From the NCBI GenBank assembly GCA_044866075.1, contig JBIOTQ010000020.1, positions 1 through 30,333 of the forward strand: a stretch of 30,333 bases of DNA. Reading direction: 5' to 3'. Source of the stretch: JBASRP01 sp044866075 (GTDB lineage Bacteria > Actinomycetota > AC-67). The number at the start of each line of letters is the position of its first letter. Position 1 is the stretch's first letter. The notes below the pieces were generated by a model that was given only the letters and a program-made list of their open reading frames with translations, was not told the DNA's origin and did no database searches. Positions 14,785 through 23,742 of the stretch are shown here, piece by piece. The position numbers were made by a program, and so were the translations under genes.

Positions 14785-16713
14785 TCAGCTGACCGGAAGC
14801 GCGAGGTACGACCCCTCGAAGTAGACCGTATTCAGCGCCGGCTTCAGCAGAGCCAGATGGTTCGGCGAGTCCGCCGAGTAGATGTCGATCCGGAGCCGGT
14901 GCCCGGCCACCCAGGTCTTGGCCGTCGGCCAGATCTCGATGTCGTAGGCCCGGGGGCTTCCATCGGCAGGGGGCGGTTCGAGCGACGCGAGAGTGTGCGG
15001 ATGATAGGGCGCCATGTTCACGCGGTCGATGACCTGACTCTTCTTGAGATCGACCGCGCGATGCGACGCGCGCAAGAACCCCTGGGTCACGAGCGTCGCC
15101 GTCCCGTCCGGAGCAACGTCGGACACCTTCACGACGATGTCCGTGTCGTGGTACGGAGCCACTGTCTGTCCGGCACCGGGCCAATCGGCGGCGAGCGACG
15201 GATCGCCGGGGACGCCTTGGGTTCCGAGGATCATGTGGAGGGCCAGGGGGCCGGTGACGGAAAGCGGCTTGGAGAGCGCCGGCGTCTCGAACGCGACGCC
15301 CTCGCTGTCGAGACGCTGGTCGAGCTGCGTATGCGGCGTCCCGGCCGCGTTGTCCCACCGCGACAAGGTCTCCGCTTTCCCTTGCGAGGGTTCGTACAGC
15401 CACGAGCTACCACACACATCCGCGCACGCGTCCGGCGCGGTCCGCCCCAGAAGGTTCTGCGGCGACAAGAACAGCTTCTGAACGTGGACGCGGGGCGGCG
15501 GCCACGTCGATGCCGTCATCCAGGTTCCGTCGGCCGGACTCATCGCGTTGATGGTGCCGCTCTTCATCTGGAAATAGGTCACGCGCGGTCCCCGGAACCA
15601 TCGCGGCGCCCGCGCGCCGTTCGCCCGGCCTTCCAGCCAGTATCGGTACCAGTCACCCAGGCGTTCCTTGAAGCCTTCGTTGGGGTCGATGAAGTGCGTT
15701 CCAGAGTGGTTCCAGGGCCCGGCGATCAGATAGTTGGGTCCCCGCCCGCCTCGTGACTCGAGCGCGTATGCCTCGGTGAACGTCCGCAGCTGGCCGCGCG
15801 TGAAAGCGTCGAAGAAACCCGCCAAGTGCAGCGTCGGGACGCGCAGGTTGGCGATGCGGGGAAGAGTGCTCGAATCCTCGTAGAGCCGCTGGGACCACTC
15901 CGGCGTCGATCCGTTGCTGGTGAATCGTGCGTCGGCGTAGGGACGCTCGAGATACTGGACGATCAAGGGGTCGTTCTTCGTCATGTGGTCGGTCCAGGCC
16001 GTCCCTCCCTCCGCGGAGGAGACGTCCGTCGGCGGCTCGGTGTAGTAGGCGATCGTGCCTCCGGACCAGATGAGCCCGAAGCTGCCGATCACCATCCCGC
16101 CGTGGTAGGTGATGTCGCGGTACAGGTCTCCGTACGCGCGCTGCGGCGCGATCGCCGCGAGGTAGGGAGACCCGGCCGGCAACCGGCCGGACCCGACGTC
16201 GCCCCGCCGCGTGGGAAGCGACGCGGTGAGGTACTGGATGATCCCCGAGTAGGAGCCGCCGTACATGCCGACCGTGCGCTCGCAGAGCTTGTTCTTCGGG
16301 CCGAGCGGGGCTCCGTCTTTCGTCGCGCGCGTCGCCGCCCAGTTGATCCACGCCACCGTGTCCTTTTGCTCGCGGACGGAGAACACGATGTCGTACTCGC
16401 CGGCCGAGCCTCCGGTCCCCCGGGCGTCGATCTCGATCAGCGCGATGCCCTTGGACGGAAGGTAGCTGGATCCTTCCGCGCCGCGACTCTCCTTGCGGTA
16501 CGGCGTCAGCTCGACCACACACGGGTACAGGCCGTCGCCGTCTCCGTCGGCCACCGTCGGCACGTACACGTCCGCCGCGAGCGGAATACCGTCATCCATC
16601 GCGACGCGCACATCGGTCAGCTTGATGAAGGTCTCTGCGCGGGATATGCCGGGCACAAGCGCGGGCGCGACGAGCAGGAGACAGAGCGAAAGCTTCCCCA
16701 ACCCGCGGTTCAC
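14785..16713 (-). CDS. Secreted CocE/NonD-family (S15) hydrolase
   Basis: The 642-aa product opens with a signal peptide (LSLCLLLVAPALVPGISRA). The S15 / X-Pro dipeptidyl-peptidase-type alpha/beta hydrolase domain follows: DGIPLAADVYVP, IEIDARGTGGSAG, then the nucleophile elbow GMYGGSYSG (Ser154). Asp302 (FFDAF) and His336 (WNHSG) complete a likely triad. The C-terminal part (about 440-640) is the beta-sandwich domain of this family (SVTGPLALHM, TAKTWVAGHRLRIDI). Family members cut acyl-ester or amide bonds, including X-Pro peptides and cocaine. The GTG start has no clear ribosome site. It is convergent with the HAD gene. The substrate cannot be inferred. Confidence 0.9.
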   Translation of the reverse strand: MNRGLGKLSLCLLLVAPALVPGISRAETFIKLTDVRVAMDDGIPLAADVYVPTVADGDGDGLYPCVVELTPYRKESRGAEGSSYLPSKGIALIEIDARGTGGSAGEYDIVFSVREQKDTVAWINWAATRATKDGAPLGPKNKLCERTVGMYGGSYSGIIQYLTASLPTRRGDVGSGRLPAGSPYLAAIAPQRAYGDLYRDITYHGGMVIGSFGLIWSGGTIAYYTEPPTDVSSAEGGTAWTDHMTKNDPLIVQYLERPYADARFTSNGSTPEWSQRLYEDSSTLPRIANLRVPTLHLAGFFDAFTRGQLRTFTEAYALESRGGRGPNYLIAGPWNHSGTHFIDPNEGFKERLGDWYRYWLEGRANGARAPRWFRGPRVTYFQMKSGTINAMSPADGTWMTASTWPPPRVHVQKLFLSPQNLLGRTAPDACADVCGSSWLYEPSQGKAETLSRWDNAAGTPHTQLDQRLDSEGVAFETPALSKPLSVTGPLALHMILGTQGVPGDPSLAADWPGAGQTVAPYHDTDIVVKVSDVAPDGTATLVTQGFLRASHRAVDLKKSQVIDRVNMAPYHPHTLASLEPPPADGSPRAYDIEIWPTAKTWVAGHRLRIDIYSADSPNHLALLKPALNTVYFEGSYLALPVS

Positions 16714-16806
16714 GTGTGAGGTGGTTCAGCGCGTAAGGCCGATCTCCTGCCCGGCGCGACCGGCTCGCAGATCAGCGAGGTCAGACGGTGCGATGGAGGC
16801 CGCTGT

Positions 16807-17478
16807 TCATCTGCGTCCCGCGAGCGCGACGCCGAGGAGCCCGAAGACCAGGAGCATGCTGAGGCCGGCCGAGAACCAGGTCAGGACCCGTGGCTCGATC
16901 AGCGGCCGGCGATCGCCCTCCCGCATGCGAAGCGTCTCGAGCATCGACAGCAACCACACCGCCGCCGCCGCGAGCGCGAAGATGGTGCCGACCCCTCGGA
17001 CCACCAGGCGTCCCGACGCGGGGGGACGTGCGAGGAGCATGATCGCGATCCCGAGGGTCCACACGTACATCACCGCGCGCGCGACGGCCTGGCCGGCCGC
17101 ACGGTAGATCCAGTGGCCGGCGCCGGGCAGAAGAGCCGCGGCCCACACCGCCGAGCCGGTCGAGCCGCGCGGCGCCTCGACGGTCTTCGGCCCGGCGAAG
17201 AACGTGGCGAAGTTGGATCCGCATCGGGAGCACGCCGTCGCCTCGATCGGGTTCTCCCCATCGCACGCGGGGCAGCTCCACACGACGACGCCGTCGCGCG
17301 TCGCGATCGACGGGTGACCGAACGGCCCGTCGGCAGCCTCTGGGATGCTCGTTCCGTTCGACGGCGCGCCGGCGCCGAAGCGGGTGTGGCACTGGCCGCA
17401 CCACGCCGAGTCGGCGGGGTTGCTCGCGCCGCACGACGGACAGCGCACGAGGTCGGACAGGGCGTCCTGCATACCCAT
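16807..17478 (-). CDS. Zinc-ribbon membrane protein
   Basis: The product is about 223 aa. Two CxxC zinc ribbons are at the N-terminus: CPSCGASNPADSAWCGQC and CPACDGENPIEATACSRC. A linker and three to four hydrophobic segments follow (VWAAALLPGAGHWIYRAAG, VMYVWTLGIAIMLLA, GTIFALAAAAVWLLSML, LSMLLVFGLLGVAL). The GAGHWIYRAAGQA stretch resembles the GxGxxY region of TM2-type membrane domains. The ATG at 17478 begins MGMQDALSDL; the open frame upstream overlaps the SRPBCC gene and is probably not coding. It follows that SRPBCC gene on the same strand by 47 nt. The function is not known; a sensory or scaffold role is possible. Confidence 0.8.
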   Translation of the reverse strand: MGMQDALSDLVRCPSCGASNPADSAWCGQCHTRFGAGAPSNGTSIPEAADGPFGHPSIATRDGVVVWSCPACDGENPIEATACSRCGSNFATFFAGPKTVEAPRGSTGSAVWAAALLPGAGHWIYRAAGQAVARAVMYVWTLGIAIMLLARPPASGRLVVRGVGTIFALAAAAVWLLSMLETLRMREGDRRPLIEPRVLTWFSAGLSMLLVFGLLGVALAGRR

Positions 17479-17525
17479 CGAATCGGCGGAAACCGCGCGC
17501 GACTGGAGCGGGGCGAGCCGGTCGC

Positions 17526-17957
17526 CTAGCGCCGGCCTTCGAGCAGGTCTTTCAGGGCGTTGATGCCCCGGCGCACCGCCCACCGATGCCGGCGGACGGC
17601 CGAGCGCGTCCGCCGGGCCCGGCCGCCGTCCCCCCGTTCCACGTCGAGGTAGTAGTGGACGATCGTGCCGGCCTTGAATGCCTCGAGCCACCACTCGGCC
17701 CGGCCGCGCAGCTCGCCCCGTTCGAGCCACCAGGTGAGCCCTGCGCCCGGCCGCAGGCCTTCGATACGTGCCCCGAATGAGACCGGGCGCGCGACCCTCC
17801 GGAAGGACGGCGCGCGCACTTCCAGCGTGGCGCCGTTCCCCTGCGCGCGGGCGCCGGGCCACCAGGACCGGATCCGGGTCACATCGATGAGCTCGTCGTA
17901 GACGCGCTCCGGAGGCGCGTCGATGAAGAACTCGTCCGTGGTGTTCGTGCGGATCAC
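17526..17957 (-). CDS. Second SRPBCC-family protein
   Basis: The 143-aa product opens DEFFIDAPPERVYDELIDV, then SWWPGAR, the standard opening of a polyketide-cyclase/START-fold domain. Alternating strands follow (LTWWLERGELRGRAEWWLEA, IVHYYLDVERGD) and a basic C-terminal helix (RRGINALKDLLEGRR). The GTG at 17955-17957 was chosen because TATACT sits 7 nt upstream with no Shine-Dalgarno; the longer frame runs through that promoter. It is probably co-transcribed with the zinc-ribbon protein and is divergent from the DUF2339 gene. The ligand is unknown. It is not obviously a close paralogue of the SRPBCC protein at 12360-12800. Confidence 0.82.
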   Translation of the reverse strand: MIRTNTTDEFFIDAPPERVYDELIDVTRIRSWWPGARAQGNGATLEVRAPSFRRVARPVSFGARIEGLRPGAGLTWWLERGELRGRAEWWLEAFKAGTIVHYYLDVERGDGGRARRTRSAVRRHRWAVRRGINALKDLLEGRR

Positions 17958-17964
17958 GGGCCGG

Positions 17965-17970
17965 AGTATA
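17965..17970 (-). promoter_or_regulatory. -10 hexamer TATACT of a probable leaderless promoter
   Basis: TATACT, one base from the sigma-70 consensus, lies 7 nt before the GTG of the second SRPBCC gene. Transcription would start at or next to the GTG. No good -35 is visible. Confidence 0.5.
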
Positions 17971-18109
17971 GGCACCCGTTTCCGGAAGTACCCAGGCGCG
18001 ATTGGGCACTCCGGCGGCCGCGAATGAGCGGAAACCCGTCTACCGCTGCCTCGGCGGCCGGGACACCATCGTCGTGACGCGCACACGGCGCGACGACCAA
18101 GGAGGAAAC

Positions 18110-19768
18110 GTGAACGCGACCGATCGAACCGGGCTCGGCTCCGGCCCGCCCCCGCTCCCCTCGTCGGGGTCCCGGCCGCCGAAACTCCCGCGGCCGCCCC
18201 GGCGTATCAACGTCGAAGACGACCTCATCGGGACGTGGTTCCCGCGACTCGGCGTCGTCGCCCTCGTTCTGGGTGCCGCTTTCGGATACAAGCTCGCGGT
18301 CGACCGCGGGATCCTCGATCCTCTCGCGCGCGTCGCGCTGGGGATCACCGGCGGCGTCGCCCTGCTGATCGTCGGCGAGGCGACCCGCCGCCGCCGGTGG
18401 GAGCGCTACGCGCAGGCCGTCACCGCCGGCGGCATCGGCCTCCTCACACTCGTCGTGTGGGCGGCGCACAACGTCTACCGATTGATCGACGGCCCCGAAG
18501 CGTTCCTGATGCTCGCCGCGATCACGGCGACGGGCGCCTTCCTCGCCGTCGTCAACGATTCGGAAGCGCTCGCCGTCCTGGCGACCGTCGTCGGGTTCCT
18601 CGGACCCATCGTCACTCAGAACGAGTCGATGCCGTCGCTCGCGGGATACATCTTCATCCTCGACGTCGGGGTCCTCATCCTGTCGGCGACGCGCCGTTGG
18701 CGTTCGATCCCCTGGGTCGCGGCGTCGGGATCGTGGGTCCTGTTCGCCGTGGCCGTCGATCACGTCTCGGTGGCATCCGCGATCGCGTACGCGTCCGAGA
18801 TCTTCGTTCTCTTCGCGCTCGTGCCCCTGGTCGCCGGCATCGCCCGCCCGGCGCGCGTTGCGGACTCCGACCTGGCGCTCGCGGGGACGACCGCGTTCGT
18901 CTACTACACGGTCGTCATGGGACTGCTCGGCCGCGGCTACTTCGACGCCCGCGCGCCGTTCACCGCCGGGCTCGGCATCCTTTCCGGCGCCCTCGCGCTC
19001 GCGTCGCATCGCGCCCGCCGAACCGAGGCGGCCTTCGTCGAGGCCGGGATCGCGCTGCTTCTCTGCACGGTGGCGGTGCCGATGGGAACCACGGGCGTCG
19101 CGGTCGGCTTCGTCTGGACGATCGAGGCCGCGCTGCTGCTCCTCGCGGGGCACGTGTACCGCATGCAAGCCTTCCGGTTGATCGGACTCGGTCTGCTGGT
19201 GACCGCTCTCGCCGACACGCTGTCGTTCGAGTTCGGTTTCGGCGTCGACTACCGGCCGGACCGGCTTCTGCTCTCGTTCGAATCGCTCACGCTCGTCACG
19301 CAGATCGCCGCGCTGTATCTCGCCGCAGTGGTGACCGGGAAGCACGTCGAGCGCGACCTCCGCGTCGTCGCGTGGTTCGCGGCGAACGTGCTCACCATCG
19401 TCTGGTTGAGCTGGGAGGCGCACGCCTACCTGTTGCCCCGACTCGGAACCCACGGCGGGCGGCAGCTCGAGTCGCTCACGTACACGGGGATCCTCGGCGT
19501 GTACGCGGGGGTCGTGCTCGCCGTCGGTGTGATCTTCCGGCTGCGCGGAGCGCGTGCCTTCGGACTGGGCGTTTTTGGACTGACGATCGCCAAGATGGTG
19601 ACGACCGATCTGTGGCTACTGCCGACCGCGTACCGCACGATCGGTTTCATCGGGATCGGCATCGTTCTGCTGGCCTGCTCGCTGCTCTACCACCGCTTCC
19701 GCGAGGTGCTGTCGGTCTCGCGCGAGCGCACGATCGAGCCCGAAACGCCGACCGGAGCCGCAGTGTAG
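18110..19768 (+). CDS. DUF2339 polytopic membrane protein
   Basis: The product is 552 aa. A Pro-rich cytosolic N-terminus (PPPLPSSGSRPPKLPRPPRR) precedes the sequence DDLIGTWFPRLGVVALVLGAAFGYKLAVD, which matches the start of the DUF2339 domain. More than a dozen hydrophobic segments then run to the C-terminus. The GTG was chosen because AAGGAGG lies about 5 nt upstream. DUF2339 proteins are usually 600-1000 aa with up to about 24 membrane helices, so this is a short member. The function of the family is unknown. It is followed 19 nt later by the DUF309 gene on the same strand. Confidence 0.85.
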   Translation: MNATDRTGLGSGPPPLPSSGSRPPKLPRPPRRINVEDDLIGTWFPRLGVVALVLGAAFGYKLAVDRGILDPLARVALGITGGVALLIVGEATRRRRWERYAQAVTAGGIGLLTLVVWAAHNVYRLIDGPEAFLMLAAITATGAFLAVVNDSEALAVLATVVGFLGPIVTQNESMPSLAGYIFILDVGVLILSATRRWRSIPWVAASGSWVLFAVAVDHVSVASAIAYASEIFVLFALVPLVAGIARPARVADSDLALAGTTAFVYYTVVMGLLGRGYFDARAPFTAGLGILSGALALASHRARRTEAAFVEAGIALLLCTVAVPMGTTGVAVGFVWTIEAALLLLAGHVYRMQAFRLIGLGLLVTALADTLSFEFGFGVDYRPDRLLLSFESLTLVTQIAALYLAAVVTGKHVERDLRVVAWFAANVLTIVWLSWEAHAYLLPRLGTHGGRQLESLTYTGILGVYAGVVLAVGVIFRLRGARAFGLGVFGLTIAKMVTTDLWLLPTAYRTIGFIGIGIVLLACSLLYHRFREVLSVSRERTIEPETPTGAAV

Positions 19769-19787
19769 GCTGCGATCGGGACACGTG

Positions 19788-20267
19788 ATGGCGAACGATC
19801 CAAGAGACCGAGACGTCGCCGGCCGCCCGAAGAACGCGCGGCCGCGCGACGCGCTCGGCCGTCCGCTCCCCCGCGGCGCCGCCAACGCGCTGCCCGAGGC
19901 ACCGCCGGCGAGGACGCCCGAGGAAGCGCTGGCGCGCGGCATCGAGCACTTCAACGCCGGCCGCTACTTCCAGGCGCACGAAGCCTGGGAGGAGGGCTGG
20001 CATCCGGCACCCGAGACCGAGCGCGACTTCTGGCAAGGCATCACGCAGGTCGCCGTGGGACTGGTCCATCGCGCGCGGGGCAACGCGCACGGCGCGGCGA
20101 CGCTCCTGCGCCGCGGCGGGCGGCGGCTCCAGGGGTACGGAGAAAAACACATGGGACTGCCCGTCGGCGAGATCGCCCGCTTCGCGTTCGAGACGGCGGA
20201 CCGTGTCGAGCGCGAGGGCGTCGACGCACCGGTCGAGGTGCCGACCTTCGTGAGGGAAGGCGCGTGA
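19788..20267 (+). CDS. DUF309-family protein
   Basis: The product is 159 aa. The first 45 residues are charged and Pro/Ala-rich. The DUF309 helical domain follows, with its signature: EHFNAGRYFQAHEAWEEGW, then FWQGITQVAVGLVHRARGN and GAATLLRRG. The family has a conserved HE..WE pair resembling a metal or ligand site, but no known function. ATG at 19788 is used; the GTG directly before it at 19785 is equally possible. The TGA overlaps the GTG of the next gene (GTGA), so these two are translated together. Confidence 0.87.
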   Translation: MANDPRDRDVAGRPKNARPRDALGRPLPRGAANALPEAPPARTPEEALARGIEHFNAGRYFQAHEAWEEGWHPAPETERDFWQGITQVAVGLVHRARGNAHGAATLLRRGGRRLQGYGEKHMGLPVGEIARFAFETADRVEREGVDAPVEVPTFVREGA

Positions 20268-21028
20268 CCGAGGCGATCCGGGAGACGTACGGCGACTTCA
20301 CGTCGATCGTCGGCGAAAAGCCCGCCTGGGTGATCGGCGGATTCCCGCTCCCGGACGGGACGTTCTGGGAGTACCGCGAGCCCGACGCCGTCGCTGTGGT
20401 GCAGAACGGCCGGCTGCGCGTGGCCGTGCGCGAGCTCACGCGCGCGCACGACACCATCCAGATCCTCGACAACGCGAAGCACATGTTCTTCTCCGCGCGC
20501 ACGTTCGACGTTCCGCCCGAGGGCGGCGTCTCGTTCGAGCTCGAGATCCGATCGATGTGCGACAAGACGGCGCCGGGCGATCTGTACGACGGTTTCGTGT
20601 CGTTCAATCTTCTCGACTTCAGCGAGGGCGGCGCCCTCGATTGGTTCGTGGGACACGATCGCATCGCGCCGGTCTACGCGCGACTCCCGTTCCCCGGGGT
20701 CGTCGCCGGCGATGCCAAGCCGCTCAAGTACTTCGCGATCTTCGAGGAGTACCCGCACCCGCCGGGCGACAGGCGCCGCGTCCGCATCGCGTACGACCGC
20801 GCACTCGACGAGGTGCAGTGGTGGCTCGACGGCGAACTCACCTGGCGCTACACACCGCCGGTGAAGTTCAACGGTTTCATCGCGGCGCTCGGGATCATGA
20901 CCGAGAAGGACCTCTCCCGCGAGGGATCGACCTCGGTGCACGGCCAAGGCATCCTGGCCGAATGGAGCCCGCTCGAGATCGCAACGTGGTCGGGCGGCGA
21001 CGCGCGCCCGGCCGAGCTCTTCGGCTAG
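20264..21028 (+). CDS. Hypothetical protein, possibly DUF6081-like (254 aa)
   Basis: The product has no signal peptide or membrane helix and is rich in aromatic and acidic residues with a beta-strand-like pattern (VSFELEIRSMC, VQWWLDGELTWRYTPP, FNGFIAALGIM). The text WWLDGELTW near the end is typical of concanavalin/jelly-roll proteins that measure ligand-binding or linkage residues around a Trp. From memory it resembles DUF6081 proteins of streptomycetes; this is unverified. The GTG start overlaps the DUF309 stop. It ends with a TAG that overlaps the stop of the oppositely oriented phospholipase C-type gene. The function is unknown. Confidence 0.75.
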   Translation: MTEAIRETYGDFTSIVGEKPAWVIGGFPLPDGTFWEYREPDAVAVVQNGRLRVAVRELTRAHDTIQILDNAKHMFFSARTFDVPPEGGVSFELEIRSMCDKTAPGDLYDGFVSFNLLDFSEGGALDWFVGHDRIAPVYARLPFPGVVAGDAKPLKYFAIFEEYPHPPGDRRRVRIAYDRALDEVQWWLDGELTWRYTPPVKFNGFIAALGIMTEKDLSREGSTSVHGQGILAEWSPLEIATWSGGDARPAELFG

Positions 21029-22683
21029 TCCCTGAACACTCCCTGTTTCGCGCGTTCGCGGAAGTCGAACTTCCCGAAGAAGCCGGCGTCGGCCAGCTCC
21101 ACCCAGTCCGCGTGCGGACCGACGTAGCGGCCGGTCGCCGTCGTCGCCGCCGGCGGTCTCGGGAGCGCAAGCGGCGGCAAGGTCACGTCCGGGGCGCCTT
21201 CGAGCGGGTTCTCGCCGCCGTTGCCCTCCGGGATCTCCGACTGCGCGCAGCCGAGACCTTGCAAGGCATGCAGCGGGATCTCCGGAGGCTCGGAGTGGAA
21301 CTCGGGGTGCGCGTTCGCCGGATCGAAGTCGAACACTTCGTTGATGTTGTGGAGCTCGGGAGCGAGGTCGCGCGACCCGAGGTTCAACACGCCGTCCCCG
21401 GTGAAGTTCGCGAGCGATCCGAGATCGAACCGCCACTGAAGGAACTTCACGATCGATGTGTGATCGAACAGGTTCTGCGCGACCATCCCGCCGCCGCCCG
21501 GCCCTTGCCGCGAGAGTGGAGAAGCGACGACCGTCGGGACGCGGAACCCGAGACGCCCCCAGTCCTCGCAGTGATCGGGGTTCGCGTCCGGGTCGTACAC
21601 GCGCGGCGGCGGCACGTGATCGAAGAACCCGCCGGCCTCGTCGTACGTGATGATGTACGCCGCGCCGCTCTTCGTCGCGGGATTCCACCACTGCGGGCCC
21701 TGGGCAAGCGCGAGGAACGTGTCGTAGATGTACCGCTGCCCCCACATGACATCGCGGGCCGGGTGATCGTCGTTCCCCCACACGACGAACGATGGGTCGA
21801 GGAACACGACGGGCGTCAGCAGCCCCGCCGCCGCGTCGACGAAGTAGTCCGCGATGAACCGCAGCTTGCCGGGGTTCGCCGTAACGCGGTTGAAGAAGAG
21901 CATCACCGTTGCGATATCGCTGTGGTAATAGGTCCAGGGGATCCCGGCGGCGTCGAGCTGATGGAAGATGGTCGGCCAGGGATGACCGGTCGGCAGCGGG
22001 TTCTCCAACGTCGGGGTGGGGATGTCGTTGCCCTTCGTGTCCCCGTTGCGGCTCGGGTCGCGCTGTCCGCCGTTCGCCGACACCCAGTAGCGACGGTTCG
22101 GGTACGTCGGCCCCATCACCGACGAGAAGTAACTCGAGAACGTCACGTAGTTCGTGGCCAGCCACGCCAGGAACGGGATGTCCTCCGCCGTGTAATAGCC
22201 CATCGCATCTTTGTCGGACCGCGACATGAAGCCGTTCATCGCGCCGCCGTTGAACTCCTCTCGGCTGCCGTCCCAGCCGTGGTCCGGATCGGATCCGAGA
22301 CAGTGTGTGGTGAGGCGATAGGTCGACACCGGCGTCGCGTCTTTGACCGGGAAGACCGTCGGATTGGTCGCCGGCCCGCCCGGACAGCCGGGGACGTCGA
22401 GCTTCGTCGGCTGCATGAAGCCGGCCTGGACGCCGTCGATCGCCTGGCCCATCCACCCCAGGTAATGGTCGAGCGAACGGTTCTCCATCATCGTCAGCAC
22501 GATCGTGTCGAGCCCGCTGTTCTTCGGATCCGGCAGCGCGGTGATCGACGGCATGAGGGCCCGCGCGATCTTGCTCGACTCCAGAGCCGCGAGCGCGCCA
22601 ATGCCGAGCGCCCCCTTCAGGAAATTCCTTCGTTCGATCCGCCGCGCGGCAAGCTCCCGCGCCTGCTCCGAGAAATCGCTCAA
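21025..22683 (-). CDS. Tat-exported phosphoesterase / phospholipase C family enzyme
   Basis: The product is 552 aa. The N-terminus carries a twin-arginine signal: RRIERRNFLKGALGIGALAA (14-33). The phosphoesterase (PF04185-type) catalytic domain starts at VLTMMENRSLDHYLG (62-76), where Glu/Asn are expected metal ligands. Later blocks are DPDHGWDG, SYFSSVMGPTYPNR, and the metal-site segment YDEAGGFFDHVPPP. Secreted members cleave phosphatidylcholine, phosphatidylinositol or other phosphodiesters. The C-terminal DUF756 repeats of pathogen PlcC proteins are not evident, so the form is shorter. The TTG start has GGGGAG upstream. It is convergent with the DUF6081-like gene and follows the prenyltransferase on the same strand. 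Confidence 0.9.
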   Translation of the reverse strand: MSDFSEQARELAARRIERRNFLKGALGIGALAALESSKIARALMPSITALPDPKNSGLDTIVLTMMENRSLDHYLGWMGQAIDGVQAGFMQPTKLDVPGCPGGPATNPTVFPVKDATPVSTYRLTTHCLGSDPDHGWDGSREEFNGGAMNGFMSRSDKDAMGYYTAEDIPFLAWLATNYVTFSSYFSSVMGPTYPNRRYWVSANGGQRDPSRNGDTKGNDIPTPTLENPLPTGHPWPTIFHQLDAAGIPWTYYHSDIATVMLFFNRVTANPGKLRFIADYFVDAAAGLLTPVVFLDPSFVVWGNDDHPARDVMWGQRYIYDTFLALAQGPQWWNPATKSGAAYIITYDEAGGFFDHVPPPRVYDPDANPDHCEDWGRLGFRVPTVVASPLSRQGPGGGGMVAQNLFDHTSIVKFLQWRFDLGSLANFTGDGVLNLGSRDLAPELHNINEVFDFDPANAHPEFHSEPPEIPLHALQGLGCAQSEIPEGNGGENPLEGAPDVTLPPLALPRPPAATTATGRYVGPHADWVELADAGFFGKFDFRERAKQGVFRD

Positions 22684-22776
22684 GTCGGTCTCCCCAGTCG
22701 TAGTCGCCTCACGAGAGCTTCTACGGGAGAGCCGGGAATCCTTCGAACGAGCGATGAACCGAGGCCGAACCCGGCG

Positions 22777-23742
22777 TTAACGCAGCCCGCGGATCACCAG
22801 GGCCACCACCAAGACCGCAGACGTGAGGATCGAAGCGCCGAGTGTCGCGCCCAGGAGCTGGAAATAGTTCGGGAGGATCGGATCTCGCCTGGCCCTCCGC
22901 ACCGCAGCGATCAAGGGCAGCGCCGCCACCAATGCCGCGATGGAGCCCGGAGGCCAGAGCCCGACGATCGCTTGCACCACCAGCAGCCCATAGATCACGA
23001 CGATCGCGACCGAGGAGACCGTCAGCGCGCGATCGGGCCCGAGGACGGCGACCGGCGTCAACTTCCCGGCCGCGGCGTCTGCCCTCCAGTGCAAGAAGTG
23101 ATGATGGAAGAGCACGAGCGTCGTGAGAAGCCCGGGCACGAACGAGGCCCACGCCGCGTCGGACGTGATGTCCAACGTTTGCACGTAGTAGGAACCGACG
23201 AGCGGGAGGTACCCAAAGGAGATGAAGATGCCGATCTCGCCGAGCCCGCGTCCGATGTACCCGTAACGGACCGGCGGCGCGACGTAGAAGAACGCGAGCA
23301 GGAAACCCACGGCGCCCAGAAGCAAGACGAGAGGCCCGCGCGCGATGGCGAGCGCGATCGCGCACGCGAGGGCGACGGCGAAGAGTCCGCCCGCCAGCTG
23401 CAACGTTTGACCCTTCGTCATGACGCCGGAGGAGATCAGTCCGGTTCCGGTCGCGACGCCGCTCGGATCGGTCCGCGCTGCGGCGTCGGCGCCGGATTCC
23501 TCGTCGAAGTAGTCGTTGATCACGTTCGCGCCGAGGTGCATCGCGGACGCGCCGACGAGCGTCAGCAGTAACCATCCCCACGAGAACGACGGGCCGCAGG
23601 AATCAATACAGAAGCCGCGATCGAACTCCGGCTTCGACCACGCGAGCGCCGCCCCGACGGCGATCGGGGCGAGCATGACCGGGAGGACCTTCGCCCGCGT
23701 GGCTTGCACGAACAGCGCGAGGCCGCGCTCTTGCTCAGGCAA
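22777..23742 (-). CDS. UbiA-family prenyltransferase, MenA-like
   Basis: The product is 321 aa with eight to nine hydrophobic helices. The Asp-rich prenyl-diphosphate/Mg site is NDYFDEESGAD (76-86). A second motif region, LHWRADAAAGKLTPVAVLG, stands where UbiA/MenA enzymes have their second D-x-x-x-D-loop. The sequence fits 1,4-dihydroxy-2-naphthoate prenyltransferase (menaquinone synthesis), but other UbiA roles cannot be excluded. A short Cys-containing loop (FCIDSCG) after TM1 is unusual. The start is TTG, overlapping the upstream flavoprotein stop by 8 nt; the ribosome site is not clear. It is located in the membrane. Confidence 0.85.
   Translation of the reverse strand: MPEQERGLALFVQATRAKVLPVMLAPIAVGAALAWSKPEFDRGFCIDSCGPSFSWGWLLLTLVGASAMHLGANVINDYFDEESGADAAARTDPSGVATGTGLISSGVMTKGQTLQLAGGLFAVALACAIALAIARGPLVLLLGAVGFLLAFFYVAPPVRYGYIGRGLGEIGIFISFGYLPLVGSYYVQTLDITSDAAWASFVPGLLTTLVLFHHHFLHWRADAAAGKLTPVAVLGPDRALTVSSVAIVVIYGLLVVQAIVGLWPPGSIAALVAALPLIAAVRRARRDPILPNYFQLLGATLGASILTSAVLVVALVIRGLR

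Noticed and set aside
17954..19453. 499-codon minus-strand frame opposite the DUF2339 gene
   Set aside because: The translation is Arg/Asp/Glu/Gly low-complexity with no motif, and the plus-strand frame has a clear membrane protein and Shine-Dalgarno.
20557..23571. Plus-strand open frame of about 1000 codons, and an 830-codon minus-strand frame at 19964-22456
   Set aside because: Both are very Arg-rich low-complexity translations opposite or out of frame with recognisable genes (DUF6081-like, phosphoesterase, prenyltransferase). Long spurious frames are expected from GC-rich codon bias.
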